DNA of 64,000 nucleotides from Bradyrhizobium zhengyangense (lineage in GTDB: Bacteria; Pseudomonadota; Alphaproteobacteria; Rhizobiales; Xanthobacteraceae): the NCBI RefSeq assembly GCF_022012435.1, contig NZ_JAKLUA010000004.1, positions 62,001 to 126,000 of the forward strand, in the 5' to 3' direction. The notes beneath the pieces were generated by a model. It had not been told where the DNA came from and made no database searches. It saw only the letters and a program-made list of their open reading frames with translations. Below are positions 8,362-17,100 of this stretch, one piece after another (within the stretch, counting starts at the first letter, position 1; every line of letters begins with the position of its first letter). Made by a program: the position numbers and the translations under genes.

Positions 8362-8408
8362 TGGTGGGCGCACCAGGGCTCGAACCTGGGACCCGCTGAT
8401 TAAGAGTC
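8362..8408 (-). tRNA. tRNA-Lys(CUU) 3' fragment, probable integration (att) scar
   Basis: On the minus strand this reads as the last 47 bases of a tRNA: CUCUUAA anticodon loop with anticodon CUU, 3' anticodon stem UCAGC, variable loop, a perfect T arm (CCAGG, UUCGAGC, CCUGG), the 3' acceptor strand and CCA at 8362-8364. Immediately 5' of GACTCTTAA the sequence departs from any tRNA, so the D arm, most of the 5' anticodon stem and the 5' acceptor strand are missing. This is the pattern left by tyrosine-recombinase islands that insert at the anticodon loop of a tRNA. The island should lie on the high-coordinate side. Confidence 0.8.
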
Positions 8409-8663
8409 TGATGTTTTCTGAATAACGACAAATACTTAGATGTAAAAGATGGCTATAGCAGAGCTATACAAATCAATGGGTTATAGCCGAATCGTAAATC
8501 ACGAGCCGGCGACTTCATTGACCTGCGACCCGAGCGTCCCGAACGCAATCAGCGACCGACAAATCAACAAAAACAACAAAGCTCGATCCTGACTGACCAG
8601 CCTTCTTGCCCTACGCTATTCGGGATTTGCCCGGTCGGCCGGCACGACTACCAACCGTCGGTG

Positions 8664-8702
8664 ACGGCACGCTGCCGTGCTTTCAAAAAAACGCCACGTG
8701 GC
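8664..8702 (-). terminator. Tandem hairpins ending the flavoprotein operon
   Basis: On the minus strand, 29 bases after the stop codon, GCCACGTGGC (8693-8702, a 10-bp palindrome) is followed by G and seven T (8685-8691). A second stem follows, ACGGCA/TGCCGT (8664-8678) with a 3-base loop. The first resembles an intrinsic terminator, although the palindrome must open to make a loop. Confidence 0.5.
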
Positions 8703-8730
8703 TTCAATCATCCGAGCAGACTGTCTGCTT

Positions 8731-11700
8731 TCACTTAGATTTATAGATTGAAAGGAGCTTGCTGGCGAACTCCTGAAGGTCGGGAGGAACGACGTTCGAT
8801 TGATCGTCGCCGGTCGAGAGTGGCACGCTCAGGCTCCAATTCGTCTCAAACCTGAACGCACCATATGCTTCATCGAGAATACTCGTGACCGGGAACATGC
8901 CTGACTCTGTTGGGCAGGGATCAAACGGGGAGGTCATAGCGACTTCTCCCTGCACGCCCTGAAAAGTCGCTGTGTCGAAGCAAAAATCAAGTTGAGAGTA
9001 GACAAATACGCCATTCGTCGTTTGGGAGATCAACGGACGCTCGAGCATCTGACGCACCAGCTTTAGGTACGGAAAGCGTGGCGTACTGGCTCTTCCGGGC
9101 AGTCCTTTTGCGGCTAGATTGGTGCTGATCTCGCCGAGATCACAATTCAACTCAAAGGCTCCACCCGCCGACGCTATCCGGGCGAGGCGCTTGTTATAGC
9201 CATAGAGATTGACGCCAATCAAAACGGGCGCAAGCTCGTCAAGAAAAAGATGGGGCATATAGCTGAATGGACCGCCGCTCGGCCCATCAGCACTATTCCG
9301 TGCCACGTAGGGGACGAGTTCGATGATCTCGTGATATCTCAGACCGCCAATCGGGATAAAGCCTGGCCGAACGTTTCTTTGTCGACAGAAAAGCAGCACA
9401 ACCGGGTGCTGGGGTTTCCCTGTTGGTCCCGTACGGGCAAGGCCGTGTGGACGATCGAGCGAAAGGCTTGGTGGCAACAATTTCTGTACTTCATCAGAAT
9501 CGCGCCAAATTGTAACGCAGTAGCCTTCCATCGTTCCCAAGCCGCCGGCGGCACGTGTCTTTAACTGCTTGAGCAAATTGACAATTGGCAGCAGCGTGAT
9601 GGGAACGGGAATCTTACGAAAATTGCCGTAGCCGGGAATGTTCATGCTAGCTCCTGTTATCGCTCGCGCTACTACGCGGCCGGACATCACCGCCGCTTCA
9701 ACACATCCTGAATCCAATCCGGTGCGGGCCCAATCGCCAGCAAGAAACAGGTTTGAGATACCTGATTGATCCGGCCATAGGCGCCACCGAAGAGTACCCG
9801 GTGCTGAAAGCACATAACGCTCCCACGGATTTATGTTCGGACGAACATATTGAGAGTCGAGACGGGCCTCGCCCTGCTGCGGAGCCGACGCCGGAACGAC
9901 CAGCACATCCCAGTCAAACTTTGGCGAATCGGGATCGCGGGCTTTTGGCCAGATCCCCGGTAAATCCTTGTTCATCCATTTGATGATCATCGACTTCGCC
10001 CGAGCGAGTTCGACGTCCGGGTAGTTTGGCCCGTTAGGCGACCCGTCTTGGGGAAAGACACCGACAAAGTAGCTTAACGATCGCGCCGCATCTCCGCCCT
10101 GCCCGGTTTCGTTGGCGAGCAACGGCGAGTTGTCCTGCCACGAATTCAGCGGTGCAGAACCCGGTCCTCCGCTGTCTGATTCAAAGCCGACCATGACAGT
10201 CCGTGGATCCGGCCAGCCAAGCTGCGCCGTATCTTTCTTCAACCATAGTTGCAGAGCCAATGTCGGGATCGTCTCGAGATTTGCGAGGCACTTGCCCCAG
10301 GTGTCCGGATGACCGGTCGAGAGATCGCACGCGATCTTCTTGAGTCCTCCAAAGCCGGTAGCAAGGATCGCAATGTCGAATGTTTCGTTGATCGGGGTGC
10401 CGTCAGCCGGACGCCGCCGCAACGTCAACGAGCCTGCATCTTGCCATTCTGTCCAGAACGATTCCAGATCGTGATGCTTTAACGCGCCATCGTCATCGAT
10501 CTGTTCGTAGAGAGGGTGGCAAGGCCAACTCTCGAGACCAGTCTCCTGATTTTTGATTAACGGTCTGTAGCCGCACTCTGGATTTCGAAGCTTGACCTGG
10601 CAACCGAGCCCGATACTTTCTATCGCACTCAAGTCGGTCGATAATACGAGCTTGTCCAGTCTGTGAAAGAACTTGAATTTTACTCCCTTGTCTCGAAGGT
10701 AATTGTAGAGCGGCGCGAATAGAAAGTCGCCCATCGGCTCACGCAGTGTGTAGAAAATCGACCCCCGATAAGTAAGCAGCAGCCTGAGTAATCCCACCGT
10801 CCCGACACCGGCTCCCACCTTGCGTACGCCTTTGACGCTACCAAACACATAATCGTAGCATCCCCGAACGACGCCGGACTTTAAGCTCTCGTCCGCGCAC
10901 CCGTTGCCCGCCATCCAGTCCGACCATTCCAAATAATCGATGGCGTCCAGTCCCTCCTGCAGCACCTCGTCTGACAACAGTCCGAGTATAAGCCCCGCCG
11001 CCAGGTCGAAGAGTATCTGAAGGCGGCGAACTTCGTCATCATCGGTCTGGCCCGAGGCCGCGTACTTTCTGTCCAGGGCGGCGCGCGCTTTCCCGACCTG
11101 CTTCCGGAATGCAGCCACAAGTTTCATCGCATCGAAACTGATGGTGTTGAACGCCGACGTTGGTCTATCGAGCAGCGCCGCTATGGCGGACAGCGGCGTT
11201 GGAAACACTTCTCGCGTGTCGAGCACCTTCATGGTTTCATGCTGGATTTGGAGGCGCATTTCAGGTTCTTCGGCGCATCCAAATACTGAACCAAGGAAAC
11301 CCTGTTCAACCCAAGACAACAGGTTCTTTACGAGGACCGTCGGAGCCAGGTCCAGCAGATCGATCCCCGGATCGGACGTATTAGGACGCGCGTGCAGCAG
11401 CCAAGGCTTCCACAGAGGGTCGACGTATTCCATCACCGTGAAATGGTTCAAGCCCTCGAACTTGCTACGCCATTCCTGCGGCGGGAGATTCAGCCGAGCG
11501 TAGAGGCGTTGCACCAGGTCGAACGCATTGTCGTAGAATCCGGCCCAGACGTGAAGGCCATGCTCAAGCCCGCGCCAGTTTCGTGTTTCGTCGCGACCGA
11601 CGCTGGCCTTGCCGCCGAGGCGCCACCCGAGTGTATAGATCGTGATGTCGAGGCGCTCATCCGAATTCTGCTCGGTCAGTTCGAAAGCGGCCGTGAGCGC

Positions 11701-11745
11701 GCCAATACCGCCGCCGAGAATAGCAATTTGTGTCTTCTCCGTCAT
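8731..11745 (-). CDS. Phytoene-desaturase-like flavoprotein fused to an acetoacetate-decarboxylase-like domain
   Basis: The 1004-residue protein has two parts. Residues 1-700 are a FAD-dependent amine-oxidase/phytoene-desaturase-type dehydrogenase: dinucleotide motif IAILGGGIGALTAAFEL, then GWRLGGKAS, HGLHVWAGFYDNAF, and a closing FAD motif NLFLAGDWARTGLDSGCVEA. Residues about 740-985 look like acetoacetate decarboxylase: VQKLLPPSLSL near the start and LIGVNLYGYNKRLARI near 843-858. Lys852 aligns with the Schiff-base lysine of the clostridial enzyme, and Arg replaces the neighbouring Lys. The start ATG 11745 overlaps the upstream stop by 4 bases, so the two flavoprotein genes are translationally coupled. 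Longer frames reaching 12012 only run into the upstream gene. The substrate is unknown. GC is visibly lower than in the sox genes. Confidence 0.72.
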   Translation of the reverse strand: MTEKTQIAILGGGIGALTAAFELTEQNSDERLDITIYTLGWRLGGKASVGRDETRNWRGLEHGLHVWAGFYDNAFDLVQRLYARLNLPPQEWRSKFEGLNHFTVMEYVDPLWKPWLLHARPNTSDPGIDLLDLAPTVLVKNLLSWVEQGFLGSVFGCAEEPEMRLQIQHETMKVLDTREVFPTPLSAIAALLDRPTSAFNTISFDAMKLVAAFRKQVGKARAALDRKYAASGQTDDDEVRRLQILFDLAAGLILGLLSDEVLQEGLDAIDYLEWSDWMAGNGCADESLKSGVVRGCYDYVFGSVKGVRKVGAGVGTVGLLRLLLTYRGSIFYTLREPMGDFLFAPLYNYLRDKGVKFKFFHRLDKLVLSTDLSAIESIGLGCQVKLRNPECGYRPLIKNQETGLESWPCHPLYEQIDDDGALKHHDLESFWTEWQDAGSLTLRRRPADGTPINETFDIAILATGFGGLKKIACDLSTGHPDTWGKCLANLETIPTLALQLWLKKDTAQLGWPDPRTVMVGFESDSGGPGSAPLNSWQDNSPLLANETGQGGDAARSLSYFVGVFPQDGSPNGPNYPDVELARAKSMIIKWMNKDLPGIWPKARDPDSPKFDWDVLVVPASAPQQGEARLDSQYVRPNINPWERYVLSAPGTLRWRLWPDQSGISNLFLAGDWARTGLDSGCVEAAVMSGRVVARAITGASMNIPGYGNFRKIPVPITLLPIVNLLKQLKTRAAGGLGTMEGYCVTIWRDSDEVQKLLPPSLSLDRPHGLARTGPTGKPQHPVVLLFCRQRNVRPGFIPIGGLRYHEIIELVPYVARNSADGPSGGPFSYMPHLFLDELAPVLIGVNLYGYNKRLARIASAGGAFELNCDLGEISTNLAAKGLPGRASTPRFPYLKLVRQMLERPLISQTTNGVFVYSQLDFCFDTATFQGVQGEVAMTSPFDPCPTESGMFPVTSILDEAYGAFRFETNWSLSVPLSTGDDQSNVVPPDLQEFASKLLSIYKSK

Positions 11746-14090
11746 CGAAGTCTCGTTCGTCGTTCGCGTGACCGCCCGTTCCACAATTGAAAGTCGACCT
11801 CGCCGACGTCGGACGCGGCACCGAGCCCGGCTTCCAGCAACGACGTTGCTCCATCGACGACCAGAGCAGCGAGCGAGGAAAGAACGTCTCCAAATCTCAG
11901 GAAATCCTCCCCAACAATTGCAATGCTCGCACCGGAGATAGCGCGCGCTGCCTGCATCCCTGACATCACCGCCGCCTCGATGCACTCGGTATTGAAGCCA
12001 GTGTCGATCCATGTGCCTGCGAGGTACAGATTGTCAAAACCGGACGCGTCGGCGGCCAATCGCCACTGCGTCGAGCCAGCCGCCGATACGACGCAACAGC
12101 TCGATGGATCAACATTCGCTCGATAGACCTGCTGCTTGATCCGATAATGGCCGCTGGTGGGAGTGCGACAGAAGAGGTAATCCCAATTGAAGCCTCCGTG
12201 GAAAATTGCGTCGGGCCAGAGATACAACGATTTGCTGCTCAACCAGCTGATCGCGTGGGTCTCAGCGAGCTTTTTCGCAACAGCAGGCACGTTGGTCCGC
12301 CACGCTGGCTCACGGAAGAGCTCGGTCTCAAGCACTCCACACAGGTAATGAAGCGACGTCGGCTGGTCCGCGTCGAGATGCCGGCGCTCATACTTCAGCA
12401 CTTGAGACATGTCCGCCCAGATGTCGAGCGGATCCGGTCCGGTCGATATCACGGTCTTGGCCGGCGAATGTGAGGGAATTGCCTGCGAAGGCGGATAGCC
12501 CAACCCGGACGCGGTGGGCACAGTACACCACAACTGGACCGAAATGGTCGGCACCAAAATCGCAGTCTCCGTCATCGCGCGAAACTTGCTGCTGGCCGCG
12601 ATGAGCTGATCGCACGGTCCCGGCCCAGCATTTAACTTCTTGAATGCACCAACGGGAATGGCGAGGACCACGGCATGAAAATGATTTCCCCACTCGAGCG
12701 TCTCTTGACCGACGTTGTGACAACACCAGTGCGATTCAAGATCAACTCCCTGCTCCTGAAGCGCTCGCCCATCGCAAATCTGGTTCCATAATGGCGTCTC
12801 CGGCCAGCATTCCAGATTTCCGTTACAGGGTTGAGGGCGGATGGTCGGACAATATGCTCCGTTTGTAAGATTCACCTGTCGATCAAATACGATTCGAGCA
12901 ACAGAACCTTCTTGCGGATCCAGCTCCAGACGCTTGAGTTTCCGGAAGAATTCAAATTTCACCCCGCGTTGCTTCAAGACCCGATAAATCGGCACGACTA
13001 CGACTTCACCCATCCCTGATTGCATTTCGAAGGCGAACGAATCCCGGTAGGTACCGTAAAGCCGAACGACAGCCTGAGCTGCGGTCCCAGCCCCGTAGCT
13101 CGGACGCCGCCGGTCTCCATCGCAGTATTGCAGCATGGAATCGTAAAGCGCCTGGACGATGGGTGAGCCATAGGTCGAATCGCGAGCCGCTCCACAGACG
13201 GAGAGCCACTCACGAAAATCCATCAGGTCCAGCTCGCGAATGGTTATTCCACCAAGCATCATGTCGATGATGATGCCTTTAATGGTTGCCGTTCCGACGT
13301 CTATGAGTTGCGCCATGAACATTCCAGCGCCACCCTTTCCGAAGGTTGGCGACAACACCGCCTTTGCAAAGCTTCTGATGAAATTTACAAAGCCGCGCAG
13401 TTGTACGTCACTAGGATCGGCAACCACGCTCGCAAGTGCATGCGACCAATCACGTGCAAGCGCAGCGCACCACTTGACGTCGATGGGGACTTTTGCATCG
13501 GGGCCGAACCGGAGTGAGTCCGGCTTTGGTGTTACGTACTTGCCGTAGTCGACGTTCGCCGCATCCAAAAGCGCTCTGGAGTCGTCGTCCAACTCCACCT
13601 CAGTCGGTATGGCGGGCGGCAAAAAAATCAGCTGGTCATAGAAGCATTGCACGACGTTAAGCATTTGCGCGAACGCTTTGAATGGCGAAAGGTCGGCCCT
13701 CCCGTCGCCAGGATCGCCCGCCGCGCCGGACGGCCAATTGAGACAAATCACGTCCGGAGCATCGCCACGGCCAATCGCCGAGTCGCACTGCGCCTTCAAA
13801 GCATCCGCAACCGACCGAATTGCCTGTCCGTTTTGTGAGTTCCACTCCTGGTAAGCCGTCCTCAACATACCGAATGCGTTCTCGTAGCAACCGAACCAGA
13901 TATGGAGACCGTGCTCGACGACGCGGCTCTCATCGTCGCGGCCGGACGCCCCCTTTCCTCCAAGGCGCCAGCCCATCTGATAGATCGTAATATCGAAGCG
14001 ATCTCGTATATGCTGACGCTGCGTCAGCTCGAATGCCGTTGCGAGTGCAGCCATTCCTCCACCTAGAATGGCAACCTTCTGTTTTGTCAT
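11742..14090 (-). CDS. Phytoene-desaturase-like FAD-dependent oxidoreductase
   Basis: This 782-residue paralogue of the neighbouring flavoprotein has the dinucleotide motif VAILGGGMAALATAFEL at residues 5-21, GWRLGGKGASGRD, HGLHIWFGCYENAF near residue 65, and the C-terminal FAD motif NLYLAGTWIDTGFNTECIEA near residue 700. The motif pattern is that of the phytoene desaturase / hydroxysqualene dehydroxylase group, so the substrate may be a hydrophobic polyene or terpenoid; this is inference. It has no decarboxylase domain, only a tail of about 60 residues. GGGGAG precedes ATG 14090. It lies 24 bases behind the cyclase gene and overlaps the next gene by ATGA. Confidence 0.75.
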   Translation of the reverse strand: MTKQKVAILGGGMAALATAFELTQRQHIRDRFDITIYQMGWRLGGKGASGRDDESRVVEHGLHIWFGCYENAFGMLRTAYQEWNSQNGQAIRSVADALKAQCDSAIGRGDAPDVICLNWPSGAAGDPGDGRADLSPFKAFAQMLNVVQCFYDQLIFLPPAIPTEVELDDDSRALLDAANVDYGKYVTPKPDSLRFGPDAKVPIDVKWCAALARDWSHALASVVADPSDVQLRGFVNFIRSFAKAVLSPTFGKGGAGMFMAQLIDVGTATIKGIIIDMMLGGITIRELDLMDFREWLSVCGAARDSTYGSPIVQALYDSMLQYCDGDRRRPSYGAGTAAQAVVRLYGTYRDSFAFEMQSGMGEVVVVPIYRVLKQRGVKFEFFRKLKRLELDPQEGSVARIVFDRQVNLTNGAYCPTIRPQPCNGNLECWPETPLWNQICDGRALQEQGVDLESHWCCHNVGQETLEWGNHFHAVVLAIPVGAFKKLNAGPGPCDQLIAASSKFRAMTETAILVPTISVQLWCTVPTASGLGYPPSQAIPSHSPAKTVISTGPDPLDIWADMSQVLKYERRHLDADQPTSLHYLCGVLETELFREPAWRTNVPAVAKKLAETHAISWLSSKSLYLWPDAIFHGGFNWDYLFCRTPTSGHYRIKQQVYRANVDPSSCCVVSAAGSTQWRLAADASGFDNLYLAGTWIDTGFNTECIEAAVMSGMQAARAISGASIAIVGEDFLRFGDVLSSLAALVVDGATSLLEAGLGAASDVGEVDFQLWNGRSRERRTRLR

Positions 14091-14114
14091 ACAAGAACTC
14101 CCCGAGTTGACCTT

Positions 14115-17100
14115 CTAAATCGACAACGCCTTGCGGACGGCTGCGAGATCCGGTTCAGCTCCTACGCTCAACAGTATATCTTGCGCTCGAATGAGGTTCG
14201 ATGATCTCTCCGGATCCCCGAGAGGTCTTGTCTGGGCAATCTGGTAGAGCGCGAGCCCAAGCTCGCGAGGCATGTGCATCCGGGCCGCCGCCTGCGCAGC
14301 CGCTCCCCAGAGGCGCCGGGCCTTCGCCTGCCGGCCAGATAGAAGCGCGGCCCGGCCTCGCAGCAGCAGGGCCTGCGGCCGGCAAACGGGTGACATTCGA
14401 GTAACCCGAGCCGCGTGTTTGCACACGAGCAGCGCCTGTGGCATCGCATTCGAACCGGCGCCCTCTTCTCCCCACTTTGCCAGGAAGACCTCAGCTACCC
14501 CTACCACCCCATAAACATAACTACCCCAAACGACATCGACCTCCTGGAGAACGGCAAGAGCGCGTTCGGCGACTTTGAAAGCCGCTTCGGCCTCGCCGCG
14601 CTGTTGAAGCGCAGAAGCCAGAATACCAAGACAAAGTAATCGATCCGCGCGGATCAAGCGCTTCTCAGTGAGCTCATCTAGACGCCGCAATTGACTTGGG
14701 TCCGTCTTGTTGCGCATCAAACTAGAAAGTACGGTTGCCGCCGCAAGCCATGCGCCTGCCTGATGTGTAGACTCGGACGACACCATCGTCTCCAAATCCG
14801 ACAACAGTGCTTCAGCGTTTGCTAGATCGCCGCGCAAAATCGCCGAGAACGCCAAAATAGTGACCGGAGCGTGCCAGCGAGAGCGATCGCCGAGTTGGCG
14901 GTAAAGTTCGAGCGCGTGCTGTGCGCAGCGTTCCGTCAAATCCCACTCGCCTGTGCCATAACCGAACACCGCGGCAAGAAGATGCGCTCGAGCTGCTGCC
15001 GGGAGACTTCCCGCCTCACCCGCAAACCGCAAAGCGCGCGAGCGATAGTAGCGGCCAACCCCGCGCAATCCTGACATTCCCAGTCCCAATCCCAAAGCAC
15101 TGTAGCCGCTGATCGCTTCGTCGGCAGCGCCGCAGCGTTCCGCTAAGTTAAGCGCCGACAAGGTTTCATCGAGCACCGCCAGCGACTCGTTGAGAAAGAA
15201 GTGCCGCTCGGCCAGCCGTTCCCGAATATGCGCGGTCCGCTCGAATTTCCTCCTATCGATCGTCGAGTAATGTTCCGATGATGGCGACCATAGCCGCAAT
15301 CGAACTTGCCGCAGCACGTTTACTAAGACGCGGGCCAGCCGGCCAACCCTCCCCCTAGGGGACGTCTGCTTCATGAGCACCATCGCCTTGCCGAAGTGAG
15401 AGAACGCTTCCTCGTAGTCGGCCAGTTCGTTATTCGCGTCACCAAGGATCCACTCCCATTCGGACCGGAGTACGTCACCGCTGACGACCGGAGCTGAGTC
15501 GATCAGTGTGAACGCCCTTTGCACGTAGCGTATGGCGTCGCGATTGGCGTAGCTCCTCAGCGCCTGCTTGGCAGAAAGCTCGAGATATCGTATCGCACGA
15601 TCGCTTTCGTTTGCGAGCTCCCAATGCTGGGCAAGTCGCGAGTAATAGGGCTCGAGCCATTCAGAATTCTTGCGCTCGATAACGTCTGCGATCGTCTTGT
15701 GAAGCGCGACCCTTTGAGCAAACGACAGCAGCCTGTAAGTAACTTCTTGGCTGATGGCATGGCGAAACGAATAGCGCGCAGAAACTCCTGCTCCGCCCTC
15801 GACAACGAGGAAGTCTTGCGCGGTCAGCTCATCGAGCATCCCACCAACGTCAATCAACGCCATCTGTGCGGGATAGATCGCTTGAGCAGTTTCGACGGTA
15901 AAGTCCTCGTCGATCACGCTGGCAACTTTCAGCAGAAGCTGCGCTTCGACACCAAGCTCATCGATGCGACTGATGATCACACCCTCAAGATTGGCAGGAA
16001 GAGTCCGCCTCGCCGGATCACGAAGATCGGCCAACACTTCGCAAACGCCTCGATTGACGTTGATCGCACCGGTATCACGAAGCGCTAGTGCCAGCTCTTC
16101 ACAATGAAACGGATTACCTTCACCCTGCCGATAGACGAAATCCACCAGGGCTTCGGGAAGTTTATTCGCGCGGAGTCGCCTGCAAACCAGCTGCTCAATT
16201 GTTTGCTTACTCATTGCGGCGAGATTGATCTCGGTGGCGAACTCAATTTCCTCCTGGCGTGCCGGCACAATCGTTGGAGGGCGGCAGCTTGCGACCAGGA
16301 GAAGATCGGGCAGTTGCCTTGCGACGGCCGTCAAGAGGTGCATTGATGCGCTGTCAAACCAATGAAGATCTTCGAATATTAGGGCACGTGGGCTACGTTC
16401 ACCATCCGAGAGCAGCGCCACAACGAGGGCTTCGATGCATGCGGCGCGGGCCGAGCCGACTATCTGGCGCGTGAGAGCGGTTTCGGAGCGATTGATGTTG
16501 ACGATGTCACGGAGCAGCGGCAGCCATGACAGCAGCGTCCGATCATGGCTCAGCTTTTCATGCGCAATGCGACCGATGTGTTCCGGCGAGTCGCCTCCGA
16601 GCAGGTCGTAGATGACGTTCCGCCAGGCAAAGTATGGCGTGAACCTCTCGATCGACGTTGCAAAGCCTCGCAAGGTCCAGGCGTCATGTGACCTGGCGAA
16701 GATCGCCAGGTCATCTAGAAGAACGGACTTCCCAATGCCGGGCTCGCCTCGAACGACGATTGCGCCCCCTACACGATTGAGAAGCGCATCGTACAACTGG
16801 CGACGTTCACTCGCTCGACCGACCATCACGACGTCATGATGGTCGCGATGGGCTCGTGAGACCGCTATCGGGCGATACGCTGTGACCAGGGCGTCGTTGC
16901 CCTTGACGTGTTGCGGAGGCAATACCGAGAAGCTGACAGTCTCCCGAACAGCCTCCGCCGTCGTGGCATCGCAGAGAATCTTCCCCGCGGCCAACTCCAT
17001 CAGCCGCGACGCCATGTTGATTGCGGGTCCCATAAGGCAGTATTCACGGCGCTCGCGGCCGCCATAATCGCCGCAGAACAGCTTTCCCGATGCAATGCCG

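Larger units (their letters stand above)
8017..8730. other. Gap with tRNA remnant and two terminators, no gene seen
   Basis: This 714-base gap separates the sox locus from the low-GC operon. It contains a terminator-like hairpin (8291-8324), the tRNA-Lys 3' fragment (8362-8408) and tandem hairpins after the flavoprotein gene (8664-8702). From about 8409 rightward the base composition turns more AT-rich. I find no integrase or other coding sequence in it. Confidence 0.6.

Noticed and set aside
8362..8408. Complete tRNA gene
   Set aside because: Only the anticodon loop to CCA is present; the D arm and the 5' acceptor strand are absent in the adjoining sequence.
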